A DNA stretch of 64,000 nucleotides, taken from the NCBI GenBank assembly GCA_037975125.1, contig CM075854.1:65723571-65787570 (forward strand). The letters run 5' to 3'. Position numbers and translations under genes: made by a program. The notes beneath the pieces are model-generated. The model saw only the letters and a program-made list of their open reading frames with translations, searched no databases and was not told the DNA's origin. Origin of the DNA: Latrodectus hesperus (taxonomy: Eukaryota > Arthropoda > Arachnida > Araneae > Theridiidae). Of the stretch, positions 1-11,200 are shown one piece after another (within the stretch, counting starts at the first letter, position 1; each line of letters begins with the position of its first letter).

Positions 1-30
1 TGAAAACTTTAAAATGTAATACTTGGTTTT

Positions 31-48
31 ATACATACATACATACAT

Positions 49-146
<98 letters not shown>

Positions 147-174
147 ATATATATATATATATAATATATATATA
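31..174. repeat. (ATAC)n followed by (TA)n microsatellite
   Basis: Five ATAC units run from 31 to 50 and pass into an almost pure TA tract to about 164, with two short interruptions (a TATC near 145 and an AA near 163). Simple-sequence DNA, no coding content. Confidence 0.97.
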
Positions 175-238
175 AATACAGACCATTTGGAATAAGTGGA
201 ATACTATTCTCTCTCTCAAAAATTAAGAACCGAGAGTA

Positions 239-359
239 ACGAGTAACGTTGTATTTTTCGTTAGTAATCGTTTTTCTATAATATCATTTTTAATTCCAGT
301 TGCTAATTTGCATAAAACTTAATTTGTGGTAATTAGAAAGCTATTGTAATTTTATTGAT
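239..359 (+). repeat. Unnamed dispersed repeat X, copy 1
   Basis: About 120 bases that reappear as the reverse complement at 19835-19938. Shared blocks include AACGTTGTATTTT, ATCATTTTTAATTCC, TTTGCATAAAAC and ATTGTAATTTTATTG in the same order. No ORF and no obvious terminal repeats. In the second copy it directly abuts a truncated Tc1-like element; here 588 bases separate it from the Tc1-like element at 948. Family unknown. Confidence 0.7.
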
Positions 360-947
360 AATTTAATTCGTTTTTAAACATGGAGGAAAAACCAATTTAT
401 TCCTCCTTCTCAAGTTAGTAAATCAGAAAGTGTAGAAACATATGGAAATATAAAAATAACTGCCATTTTTCAATTAAAAATTACTGACTTAATTTTTTTA
501 AAATTAACTTCACATTTGGCGTTACAGCATAATCAACACATTAAGAAAACACAACATCATACGAATGTTTCACTAAATTCTATATTCTAAATTTTATTAA
601 AATTTACATAACTTTAAAAACTCAGTGAAAACTCAAAAAAAATCAAAAATTTAAAAAAACTCAAAAATTTAAAAACTCAGTGACTCTAAATTGAATATAT
701 TTAAAACAAATAACATATTTAATAAGAATTTAGACAATTTAATGACCAATGTTTGACAAAACACCGTCCCATATAGTGTATTAAAATCATAATAATAAAA
801 AATATATATATATATATAGTTATATATATAACCCACTCACCTTTTTCATTCTGCTACGGAGAAATCTGAAAGTAGCTCTTTTAATTTCTTTGTCATCATT
901 AGACGTAAATTATTATCATTCAAACCATGTACAAAAAATGAATTATA
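360..947. other. A+T-rich spacer, nothing recognised
   Basis: Low-complexity A+T-rich DNA with short A runs (for example 636-680) and a (TA)n patch at 802-828. I see no gene, RNA or terminal repeat. Confidence 0.6.
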
Positions 948-978
948 CACTCACTCCCTAAAGTTAAGCACGGAGATA

Positions 979-1011
979 TCCGGAAAATAGCAAAAAATGC
1001 TATTTTCCGGA
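979..1011. repeat. Subterminal hairpin of Tc1-like element
   Basis: Perfect inverted repeat: arm TCCGGAAAATAGCA at 979-992, five-base A loop, and the exact reverse complement at 998-1011. It lies just inside the left terminal repeat. Copy 3 (25455-26130) keeps only the inner arm in mutated form, so the hairpin is probably ancestral and lost there. Confidence 0.85.
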
Positions 1012-1253
1012 CGCCATTCAGAATTAAAGAGGATGCAAATCACTGCAGAAGTAGATGGAAGTATGCAAATATGTTAGGTAACAGCCAATCGCGCTTTCAT
1101 GTCAAGAAATATGCAAAATGGGCAGTCTTATAAGATACCAGCTTTTTGAAGGGTTACAGAAGTTGATTGTAAGTGTTATAGAAGGTGCTTAAAGCTTTCG
1201 TACGTTTTATTTTCTAGACATACGTGTTTCTATGACTTCCAGAAGATGAATGG

Positions 1254-2432
1254 AAGATTCTAAGCGATGGCGTGCTGTGGGGCGCATTGAAGCAGGACAG
1301 TCAATCTCAGATGTTGCCCTTTTCTTCGGCGTTCATCATTCTGTTATTTCTAGTTTATGCAAACAATTCCAAACCACACACAGACAGTTGTCCAAAGGCC
1401 CGTAGCCGGTCGCCCAAGGGTTACAAACCCTGTAGAAGATTGATATATTGCGATTCTAACCAAGCGGAATCGCAGAGAGACCTCCACACGGGTGACATCT
1501 ATGGTTACAGCGTCCATTGGAAAGGTGATGCAGCTACTGTACGATGAAGATTACATATGAGTGGACTGAACGACCGGATACCTCCAGTTTGTGTTTGTCT
1601 ATCCGTTCAATCAACATGATTAAACTGGTGCCGGGAACATGTCAAATGGAGTGTGTCTGACTGGGGCAATGTCATATTTACTGATGAGTCAAGATTTGCT
1701 CTGGAGCCAGATGACAAGCGTATAAGGATATGGCGTGAACAAGGAACACGCAATCAGCCCCAAAACATCCCCGAACATCACGCATTCCAAAGCGGAAGCA
1801 TTATGGTGTGGGCAGGGATTCCATTAAGATACCGCCGAGCTGGCAGCCGAATGGTTAGCGCTCTTGCCTTCGGTTCAACAGTTCGTGGGTTCGAATCCCA
1901 CCTTGGGCATGGATGTTTGCAGTGGTTCGGAATCCACTTTAAGCCGTAAGTCCCGGTCTAGTTAGCCCTCGTGTGCAAAAAATGACCGTTGAGCGACAAA
2001 CAAACAAGCAAAAACAAAATCCAATAAGATACCGCACCGACCCCGCACATCTTTAAACGGGGTTCTGTGGCGGCTGTCAGGTATCCAGATGAAGTCCTAG
2101 AACCCATTGTGAGATTTACGTTGCAGCCGTTGGGCCCTACTTTTGTTTTAACGGACGATAACGCACGTCTCCCTAGAGCTGACATCGTCGAGGACTACCT
2201 GGAGAGTGAAGGGATTGCACGCATGGCGTGGCCCCAGCATATTTGCCTGACCTTAATCCCATTGAAAATCTTTGATGCTCTCGGTCGTGCTGTATCATCA
2301 CGTTTCCCACCTCCAACCACTCTTATTGAGCTGGAAACTGCTCTACAAGAAGAATGGCTATTGATTAATTCTGCGGTGGTTGGCCACCTAATTGAAAGCA
2401 TGGTCACAAGTTTTAAACTTGTAAACAGCTGA
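1254..2432 (+). pseudogene. Tc1-like transposase pseudogene (DD34E family)
   Basis: Pieces of a Tc1 transposase occur in order but in changing frames. A helix-turn-helix region is readable from 1256 (KRWRAVGRIEAGQSISDVA). The frame shifts near 1377 in a CA-rich stretch. The first catalytic Asp is in VIFTDESRF near 1672-1698, followed by GSIMVWAGI at 1795-1821. A 187-base SINE then interrupts the gene. Downstream, the second catalytic Asp is in FVLTDDNAR near 2140-2170 and VEDYLESEGIARMAWP follows. The stretch that should carry the catalytic Glu (near 2255) is out of frame. The enzyme would have cut and pasted the element at TA sites in the nucleus. It cannot be functional now. Confidence 0.9.
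1834..2020 (+). mobile_element. tRNA-derived SINE (family A), copy 1
   Basis: A 187-base insertion begins GCCGAGCTGGCAGCCGAATGG, which resembles a tRNA A box, and carries a perfect B box GGTTCGAATCC at 1888-1898. It ends in an A-rich tail of CAAA-type units (about 1996-2020). The host sequence TAAGATACC is duplicated on both sides (1825-1833 and 2025-2033; the following GC is also shared, and CCA precedes it on both sides with one mismatch). The intact Tc1 copy at 18372-19831 shows the uninterrupted site. A second copy, roughly 88% identical by eye, is at 22919-23094. Transcription would be by RNA polymerase III from the internal boxes and movement would need a LINE enzyme. Confidence 0.9.
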
Positions 2433-2698
2433 GGGGAGATCACATACCCTTAATGTTTTTTTCATTTTATGCTGTTTATTTTCACTTTATGGCATACTGG
2501 AGATTGAAACAGAATTATGTATAATCTGATAACTTACAAAAATTTAATATTGTTTTCATTTCTGTATATACTTATTGATTATATTTTATGCATAAAGATA
2601 TATGCTACTTTCCTGCCGAAATTTGTGTCAATCAAAGCAGTGTTTGTTGATTTTTTTGCATTTTACATCTTCGTGCTTTACTTTTGGAAGTGAGTGTA

Positions 2699-2839
2699 TT
2701 TACAACTTAAGTGACTATCGTTAACGGTATATATCACTAGCATAGAATTAGGAGTAAAAAAAAGATGGGAAAATAAATATTTATGCAATTATAATACATA
2801 ATATTGAAAATATTTAAATTGTACATTGATTATAAGGGA
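2699..2839. other. Short spacer, nothing recognised
   Basis: A+T-rich sequence between the Tc1-like right end and a LINE remnant. Confidence 0.5.
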
Positions 2840-3350
2840 ATGAGTTCATGTGAAGTCCGAATCCGATGAGCTTGATGTTTCCAAATCTGCCGTAGGCTGT
2901 CTCTTCTATAGATAAAAATCCAATCCGTGAACAGTAAGCATCGCAATGTCTATAATTCTATTGAAAAGTGATGGATGGCATGTTAGCAGGTTTCTTTAAA
3001 TGTCGGTGAATCGGGAGGGGACAACTCAGCAGATAGTGATCAAATGTACCCTCGATACTACACACGCACAGGCTTGACTTGGAATTTTTAATTCCATTGA
3101 AGTAAATAGGGAAAGGACCACGGTTTATTATCATGTAAATGATGTATGAATTGGAGTTTGGATAGCATTGTTTGAAAATGTAAGGATTATTTATTTGAGA
3201 AATCGACCCTGTTCCACAGTGTCCCATTGCTTTTGCCATAAGGTTAAAGTCTGTTGCTTCTATTTTAACTTTAGAGCAGGTTTTGCGTATGGAAAGACAT
3301 TTATTTGGGCATTAGTATTGTTAAGAAACAAACAAATTGACTACAGTTTT
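2840..3350 (-). pseudogene. LINE ORF2 C-terminal remnant
   Basis: Read on the minus strand from about 3330 leftward, this encodes the C-terminal end of a LINE ORF2 of the kind at 8205. The segment NRGPFPIYF matches NHGPFPIYY at the end of that ORF2. It is followed by a Cys-His cluster (CVCSIEGTFDHYLLSC) that corresponds to the zinc-like motif displaced by a frameshift in the younger element. No reverse transcriptase remains here. It may be the 3' end of the old LINE at 5375-7400 after a Gypsy insertion and deletion, or a separate relic. Confidence 0.8.
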
Positions 3351-3974
3351 TGAAAACAAACACATTTAATTAACAACGAAGCAAAATTGCAAAATTATGT
3401 CATATCTGGATTCTCTAAAAACTCACCCTACGTAGCGCACAAAAGTAAGTATCAATACAAAGGAAAAAAACGCATCTTCTTCGGACTGCTGGCACCAACC
3501 GTCTCCCTATCCATCTTCCTCATCAGAGGCTCTTGAAATCTCAAAAGCTGACTATGAGACATTACAGACTAAATTATTCCTTGCTTCCCAAAGTTTTTTT
3601 TATTTTTTCATTCTACGGAATTCAACCTGCAATAAAAAAGAAAAACAAAAACAAACAAACAAACAAGCAAACAAACAAACAAACAAACAAACACACACAC
3701 ACAAGCAACAGAGAGCAAACTTTAGTATTACAGATAGCAATGATCAATCGGACTCTGGCTGATACAGAAAACTATATGGAGTTATATAAAATTAAATAGA
3801 AAATAAAAATATATCAAAATGGCACAAGATATTTATATAACACAACAGAATTTGCAATACTACCTAAATTTACAAATAGACACATTATTATTATAAAAAA
3901 CCTGATAAATTTTCAAGAAATTATGTACGCATGAAACAATTGAAATTTGTATTAAACACTTTAATACCTTAGAA
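3351..3974. repeat. Spacer with (CAAA)n tract
   Basis: Mostly unrecognised A+T-rich DNA. A (CAAA)n run with one G interruption occupies about 3642-3690 and ends in a short CA run to 3703. No gene seen. Confidence 0.7.
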
Positions 3975-5345
3975 AAAATTGGAAAGAATTATGTTTGGTT
4001 TTTCAGCATTCTACTGAGACTATCGGCGTTTTGATGTAATTTGCCCTTTCTGTGAACAATTACAAAATTTAGACTTTGAAGTACCGAAGCCAACCTTAAG
4101 TCTGAGGTTAGATCTTGTATGATGCTTTAACCAAACTAAATTGTTGTGATCACTTTCGATGAAAAATTTATACTGACCATCTAAATAATATTTTAATAAC
4201 AGCAAAAATTATTGCTGCGCATTTCTTCTCTATAGTGCTATAAATTTTCTGACTTTGAAATTTTTTTACTCAGAAACAGGATAGGGTGTTCATTTTCATT
4301 TTGATCTCTCTGAGATAAAATTACATCGATTAATAAGTTTGACGCATCACATTGAATAATAAATGGTTTTTGAAAGTCTGGACTGTAAAGTACAGGCTTC
4401 TTTACTAAAGAGCTCTTCAATTCTATGAATGCTTTTTAACAGCTACTCCATATTACACTTGAACTTCCCATTCAGCAGGTCGGTTTACAGGCGAAGCAAC
4501 TTCCGAAAATACTGGTCTATACTTGCGGTAATATCCAACAAGTCCTAGCAAAGCACGTACTTCGGTTTTGCGTGAGAGATGTTTGAAATCAGTAACGGCT
4601 TTCACTTTAATATCGCCAGGTGTTCTTTGACCTTATCCTACAAAGTGTCCTAAATATTTAACATGAAGTTGAGCGAATTTGCTCTTTAGGGGTTTTGCAT
4701 TTTATTTCGCAAATCAAATCTTCTCCAGAACACATTTAAGATGTTGGATGTGATCAGACCAAATAAGTGAATGTATAGCTATGTCATCTAAATAAGGTAC
4801 AGCAAAATGTTCGCAATTGTTCAATAACTCAGCCATTAACTTACTGAAATAGTAATGGGCATTCTTCAAACCTATTGCCACTCTCAAAGGTTTATAAGCA
4901 TCAAATGTCGTCATAAATGCAGCATATCTTTGAGCCTTCGAACTCAAAGGTATATCTGCCAATAATCTCGTGTTAAGTCTAATAAAGATATGAACTTGCT
5001 TTCGAAACGGATTCAACGCTCTCTTTCAATATTTGTCAATGGATAATATTGCGTTCTGGTAACCTCATTTAACCTGTGATAATCAATGCACAGACGAGGT
5101 TCTTTTCCGGGTTCTTCAACTAATGTTAAAGGTGATGTTGTGTGTAATCGGATTCATCTGGTTCCACCACATTCAATTTCAACATTTTGTCTACTTCCGA
5201 TTTCAAAGTTTCTGTCTGTCGTGGGGACATTCGATATGGGTTAGCTATAATATGTTTATCAAATTCTAACTCGATGTTCAGTTCAGCCAGTTCTGTACAA
5301 CCTGGATTGCTTCGCAACACTCTTCCACCGTATACCTTCGGGTGG
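3975..5345 (-). pseudogene. Ty3/Gypsy-type retrotransposon pol remnant
   Basis: Minus-strand pieces of a reverse transcriptase-RNase H polyprotein occur in the expected order. From right to left: the finger motif PYRMSPRQTETLKSEVDKML (5240-5180 region), CIDYHRLNEVTRTQYYPL (around 5090-5040), the palm region with VPYLDDIAIHS carrying the YxDD-type core (around 4805), a thumb segment, and RNase H starting with PFIIQCDASN near 4360. Frames change several times and stops are frequent, so no product is possible. No gag, integrase or LTRs were found. The right edge at about 5346 interrupts the old LINE, whose ORF2 continues at 5375. Confidence 0.88.
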
Positions 5346-5374
5346 GTCGGTGCATTATTATATGTTATATAATG

Positions 5375-7400
5375 TTAAGAGATGTGCTTTCTGGTCACTG
5401 TTAGCTTGTTGTGCTTGTCTCTTTCCTGGTTTAATTCTTGCTTTCTGTTATTCAGGGCTGATGACCACCATTGCAGCATTATATTATATCTATGCTTAAC
5501 TTTTTAGAAGGACTTGTTGCAGCAGTGTGTAATTGCATCCTGGATGTGTTTTGTGGTTGAGTCTAATTGTTCGTGGTCTTGACAGCTGTTGAGGCTTTGG
5601 ACTAAGACTGAGACTTGCGGGAGGAGATGATTAAGGAAGAGATGGTAATTTCCATATTTAGTTTTAAACATAATTTGTGTAGGCGCGTCCGGTTGTCGGC
5701 ATAGTTTAATCTTGATATAGGGTGGTCACTAAGGGACTCGATGTCGAGCACTTCCCAGTTGCACTTTGTTGCCAGTTGAGGGCTAGAGGCAAGTATGACG
5801 TCCGGCCATCCTTCAGAGGCGGAGGAGTAGAAGGTAGATGGCGCACACATGGTGTTAAGGATGTGCAGATTTTTAGCGGTGATGAAACCCAGTAACTTAT
5901 CTCCTCGGCTGTCATTATCTTCATTTCCCCAGAGAATATGTTGAGCATTTAGGTCTGCCCCTATTATGTAATTTTGTTGATTGCAGATGGAATCTAGTTC
6001 TTGTAGTGTTTCATCAAGTGTTTTGAGAAAATTGTCTTGTTCTTTGCCAATGATTTAGTGGTGGACTATAGAGGCTGAGATTTAGGGAAATGGGTAATTG
6101 GTCTATGGACAATTTGACCGCTATTGCTGAGTTCGTTTGGCCAATCAAGATTGGGTTGATGTCCGTTGTTACGATAAGACCTGCTTAGCCATTTCTTGAA
6201 AGCCAGTAGGACTAGGTGCTGGGGATATCTAGTATTTTACCTTTGCTGAGGTGAGGTTCTTGTACAAGGAAGATGTGGACTTTGTTGGTATTAGCGACTA
6301 TCTGGATCTGATCTGTTGGAGCGCTCGATTTCATAAGATTTATTTGGATAATGGTGGTCTCTGTTGGGTGAAGGCTGCTGTTAGTTTGCTGGTTAGACAT
6401 ACGTAGATCTTTGTTATTTAGTTGTTTATCACTGTTAGGCATGTTAGGTTCTGGGATGGTTTAGATGGTAGCGATATATTGGATAGGTTGATGACTATGT
6501 GTGCAGTGTGATTGGTCTTTAGGTTAGCGCCTTCTCTATTTGCCACCCAGCAGTTGATGCATTCGAGCTTCTTTTCAGTGCACTCTTCTTCTTTGTGATT
6601 GTGGCCGCATTTGCCGCACAATCTCGTGTAATGGCAATTTTTACTATATGCCCGAAGTTATGACAGTTGAAACATCTGATAAGTTTTTTGTATGGCCTCA
6701 TGTTAATCTTTTGGAATCCAAAGTGCGTTGTGTGTGCTTCTAGTAAGGTGTGCTCCGTGGCAGGGTCCACTTTCAGCACTAGGTGTTGTAAATGATTGTA
6801 GAATTTAAAGGATTTTATTTCGTCTATGCGAATGTGTGAATCTGAGAAGTATATCGTTATTTGTTCTGAGCATTCCATGTATGTTCTCATCATTTACATA
6901 CGTGGTTGTATTCAGTAGTATTATTTTCTTGAGCCTTGTGAATGACTCCGCTAGGTTGAGTTTATGTTGCAATAGGTGTTCTTTTAATTGAGATTTGGCA
7001 TCCACTATGGAACATAGACCTTCGCAGCTTTTTTCCTCCAAGCGACATTCAATGGGCAGATTTCACTATTCAATTGCAGGAGATTGGACTTGAGAGTGCC
7101 TATATCCTCATTTTCTTTCGGTTTTATTATGATAGTTGTTTTTTCTCTTGTTCCAATTGTTTTTTTAGTACTTCGTTGTAAGTTGATTTGTTTTACTTTG
7201 GCAAATTATTGCTATTAGGCAAGTGTTGGTCCAGTATTAATTGTCGATTCTCTTTTTGGAGGTTTTTTATGGTGTCTATAGTTTCCGTCATTTTCTCTAC
7301 TTTCTTTGCAAAGGTGCTGATGTTTAGCTGGTATCCATTGTTTTTGGCCTCAGTAGGTGCTCTTTAATCTGTCCTAGTAGGCCTTGGGCATGTAATCGCT
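5375..7400 (-). pseudogene. Old LINE, minus strand: ORF1 end and ORF2 endonuclease
   Basis: Reading leftward from 7400: a coiled-coil-like ORF1 segment (FAKKVEKMTETIDTIKNLQ near 7300), an RNA-binding region, and CCHC zinc knuckles (CGKCGHNHKEEEC near 6615 and CINCWVANREGAN near 6560). ORF1 ends near 6418. ORF2 begins at an ATG near 6442, overlapping ORF1. It carries the apurinic-type endonuclease: TTIIQINLMKSS, LVQEPHLS, GADLNAQ (the usual His after NA is replaced by Gln, about 5960), EGWPDVILAS near 5815 and SLSDH near 5727. It runs on to a WWSSALNNRK linker near 5450, then a Gypsy fragment cuts it. Several frameshifts; dead. Its ORF1 start lies at 12305-12600, beyond the younger LINE. Confidence 0.87.
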
Positions 7401-7414
7401 TGTACCCTGGGAGG
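7401..7414. repeat. Left target-site duplication of the younger LINE
   Basis: TGTACCCTGGGAGG, repeated exactly at 12291-12304. A 14-base direct repeat bracketing a retrotransposon is the expected mark of target-primed insertion. It lies in the old minus-strand LINE. Confidence 0.75.
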
Positions 7415-8170
7415 CAATTAACAAAAGATAAACCCTCCCCCCAACCAAAATTATATAGTGATGCAGTCAAAGAAAACAATTCAATTATAATAAAAAAAAC
7501 AAAGGAATTAAACTCCCCGAAATCACTTCAAAATATAGACACCAACATCCGTCCATTGGCAATCTACAATAGAATTAACCATTTAGAAATCAAATGTAAA
7601 AACACAAACGACATAAATTCCCTCAAAAGAACATTGCTAGAAAACAATCTCTCTATTGAAGATAAAAGACCACAGCAACAAAGAGTAATTATCTTAAATA
7701 TACCGGAAAATTATACAAAAGAAAAATTAATCGCAACAATAAAAGAGGAATTAAACTTGGATTTAGAAGACAACACAATAAAATTAATCCAATACAGGAA
7801 AACAATTAGTAAATTTAATCTATTCAATCTAGTAATAGAACTTCCAAAATTTCTATCAAGCAAACTTCTCTCCAAAAAATTCATATTCATTGGTTTAGCC
7901 AAATTTAAAATAGACAAATTCAAAACAATCAATAGATGTCAGCATTGTCAAGATTTCACTCATAAAACAGAAAATTGTCCTACTAAAAAAACATACTGTG
8001 CTAAATGTGCAAGAACGCACAAAACAGATCAATGTCAAGCTACAAAACTATTCTGCATCAACTGCATTGAGGCAAATAGAGAAGGTTCAAACTACTTAAT
8101 AGAACATGCAGCCTATGACCGTAATTGCCCTTCATACCAAGACTATAAACAACACTTAACATATTTTTAA
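7415..8170 (+). CDS. LINE ORF1 protein (gag-like, CCHC zinc knuckles), N-terminus missing
   Basis: Open from the insertion edge at 7415 to the stop at 8168-8170, about 251 codons, with no in-frame ATG anywhere. The frame can be extended upstream to 7400 only with non-ATG codons that belong to the target. A central RRM-like region (about residues 90-175; VIILNIPENYTKEKLIATI near its start) is followed by three Cys-His clusters: CQHCQDFTHKTENC, CAKCARTHKTDQC and CINCIEANREG with a later His and Cys. ORF1 proteins of this type bind the LINE RNA and form the cytoplasmic particle. ORF2 starts 34 bases after the stop. Without a start codon it should not be made. Confidence 0.85.
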   Translation, partial: QLTKDKPSPQPKLYSDAVKENNSIIIKKTKELNSPKSLQNIDTNIRPLAIYNRINHLEIKCKNTNDINSLKRTLLENNLSIEDKRPQQQRVIILNIPENYTKEKLIATIKEELNLDLEDNTIKLIQYRKTISKFNLFNLVIELPKFLSSKLLSKKFIFIGLAKFKIDKFKTINRCQHCQDFTHKTENCPTKKTYCAKCARTHKTDQCQATKLFCINCIEANREGSNYLIEHAAYDRNCPSYQDYKQHLTYF

Positions 8171-8204
8171 AAAGTTTTAACAAATATATAAAGTAAATTT
8201 CCAA

Positions 8205-11200
8205 ATGTCTAACAATATTTCGAATGCAAATTCCTTTCTAACCCCAAACCCTACTAACACCAATCTATTGAACCTAAACTTCACAGAATTAAAAATACTA
8301 CAAATAAACTTACAAAGGAGTAAATCCGCACAAACACAATTATTACATACAATCTCAGATAATCAATATCATATTATCTTATCACAAGAACCCTATACAT
8401 ACAAAAATGATATTAGAGGTATCCCCCTATCTTTCAAAACCTTTTATAATAAAAATTCACAGAATATAAAATGTTTAACGTTAATAAATGCACCTATAAA
8501 TCCAATCTCCCTGTTAGTTGAAGATGATATTATAATTCTTTGGCTCAATCTACAACCACAACCACTAATCCTAATCAATGTGTACGCCTCTCCAACTGGT
8601 AATTTAAATCAACTTTTAGAAAAAATTAAACCCTACTTACGCAAATATAAAGATAATTTAATACTTTTAATTGGTGATTTCAATGCACACAATACCATTT
8701 GGAATTATCCATCGACTAATCATAGAGGTCAATTAATGGAATCATTTATCGCATCGTTAAATTTAAATTTAATAAATAGCATAGACTGCACGCCAACCTT
8801 TACAGGCCCAAACGGGATAGGCTGGCCAGATTTGACCCTTTCAAACGACCACCTTTTTCCCTTTATTCAAAACTGGAATGTTTTAGAAACAAATTCTTGC
8901 TCCGACCATAACTACATAGAGTTGACCATTGCAAAATCAAGTATAATCAGTTTCAATAAACGTTTTAATTGCAAAAGAAATAGTTCAAATTTTATAAAAC
9001 ACATTCAACAACATGTAAATCATTTAAACACTCAAATAAATTCCTGCACAACTACAACAGACTTAGACAACCTCACAAACCTATTAATTGACATTTGTAA
9101 ACAATCTGCAGAAGATACATTGACATTCCGTAATCCTGTTAAAAAATTCAAATTAAACTGGTGGAATCCAAAATTGAAGGCATTAAAAAGTAAGACTAAA
9201 GCACTCCGCAGAAGGTTTAAATGCTCACAGGATCCAATAGTAAAAAGTCACTATATTCAACAATATAAGAAATCTCTAGCAAATTATAAAAAAGAAATTC
9301 TACAAACAAAACTGAATAGTTGGCAAAACTACTGCTCAAAAACTAATTCCGCATATAATATATTAGAAAAAATAGCAACAAACAAAATTTTTAAACCAAC
9401 AAATTTTGTACCCTTTAATTCAATTCAACAAGATTCAAATATTTCCAAATCCACTTTCTCAAACCTTTTAGAATTCTCCTTCCCAGATGATCCAACAAAT
9501 CATCCAATCATTCCCGTTACAACAAACCAAAATTTAGACCCACCATTCACAAAAACAGAACTTAAAATCACAATTAAAAACCTGAATAACAAAAAAGCCC
9601 CAGGTATCGATGGTTTAGATAACGGTATTGTAAAACTAATCTATCAAGCTATTCCAAAAATTTTCTTAACTTTTCTACATTTATGTTTAAAACTTCATTA
9701 CTTTCCTAAATCTTTTAAAATAGGACAAATTATCTACTTTATGAAAAAAGACAAACCACCGAACGACTTAAGTTCATATAGACCTATTTGCTTACTTCCA
9801 GCAATAGGTAAAGTCCTTGAGCGCCTAATAACAAATAGGCTAAAATTCCATTTAGAAAACCAAAATTTTTATAGTGACACTCAATTTGGATTCCGAACAA
9901 AATTGTCAACTGAACATGCTCTGCTTAAAATTAAGGAACAAATCAATAAAAACAAATTACAAGATAATTACACAGCGTTAGTGAGCATGGACATCGAAAG
10001 GGCGTTTGACTCCCTATGGTGGCCGGGATTAAAGCAAGCATTAAATAATTTAAATTTACCACCAAATTTACTAAAAATTTTTCATAACTTTTTAACTGAC
10101 AGAGAATTATTACTAATTCACGACAATATACAAATTAATAAAAAGCAATCAAGAGGCTGCCCACAGGGTTCAGTCAGTGGACCTATTCTATGGAATGTAT
10201 ATTATGATGAGATAAATAAATTCAATTGGCCAATCCATACAAAAGTAATCACTTTTGCAGATGATACCCTTTTCATTGTATCCGGAGAAACTAAAGAAAA
10301 ATTAAAACTTAATAGTAACCAAACATTAGCTCTTTTTTCTAAACTTTGCACAAAATTAAAATTAAATGTCTCCCCTTCAAAATCCAAAATTTTAATCTTA
10401 GGTAAAAAAACCCACACCCTAAAATATAATCCAAAAATAGTATTCAATAATATCAGTCTCAAACACACCAAATTACTAACTTATCTTGGAATTCAAATAG
10501 ACAGCAAGCTTTCCTTTTTACCCCACTTAAGATCATTAAAACCAAGAATAATTAAAATTGCACAGAGATTGAAATCAATGTCCAATTTAAATTGGGGTCT
10601 AAAAGGTAAAATTATTAAAATTATATATAATACTGTAATAACTAGAATAATTTTATATGGTGCAGCTTTCTGGGTAGAACCTTTAAATCAAAGAAAACAA
10701 AAACTTCTATTAACAATAGAAAGGTATTTTACACTACTAATCACAAAATGCTTCAAAACGACCTCTACTACGAGTCTAGAGCTGCTAGCAGGCACTCCAC
10801 CACTACCTCTTCTGGCCGAACAGGAAAAATTAAAATCCTTACTTTTTCAACATAATTCAACTATATATATCGGAGTCGACGAAATACCACCATCAATAGA
10901 CTGTAAACCCAAAAAAGATGCAGTTCACCCAGCAGATTGGTTAAAAGGCCTTCATATCTTCATTAACCCAAGCACCTCTTCAAATTATCAACCAGTACAT
11001 ACCCATTGGAACCTCTTCACAGATGGATCAAAATCAGACTTAAAAATAGGAGCAGCCATCATCATTTATAAAAATCAAATTTTACAGAATTTTCACCTAA
11101 TCAAATTACATCCAAATAATTCAATTTTTCAAGCAGAAGCGATAGCTATAAAACAAGCAATCCAAATCATCACAGTAAATCATCATACACCAGCAACAAT

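Larger units (their letters stand above)
948..2696 (+). mobile_element. Tc1-like DNA transposon, copy 1, full length but dead
   Basis: The left end begins CACTCACTCCCTAAAGTTAA at 948 and the right end is its imperfect inverse, ending at 2696 in AAGTGAGTG. TA flanks both ends (946-947 and 2697-2698), the normal Tc1/mariner target duplication. Length is 1749 bases, of which about 200 are an inserted SINE plus its target duplication, leaving about 1.55 kb, usual for Tc1 elements. The transposase frame is broken in several places. Two more copies of the family are at 18372-19831 and 25455-26130 (both minus strand). Confidence 0.93.

Noticed and set aside
1834..1910. Functional tRNA gene
   Set aside because: The A and B boxes fit, but the anticodon arm does not fold and the sequence continues into a repeated body with a tail, so it is a SINE.
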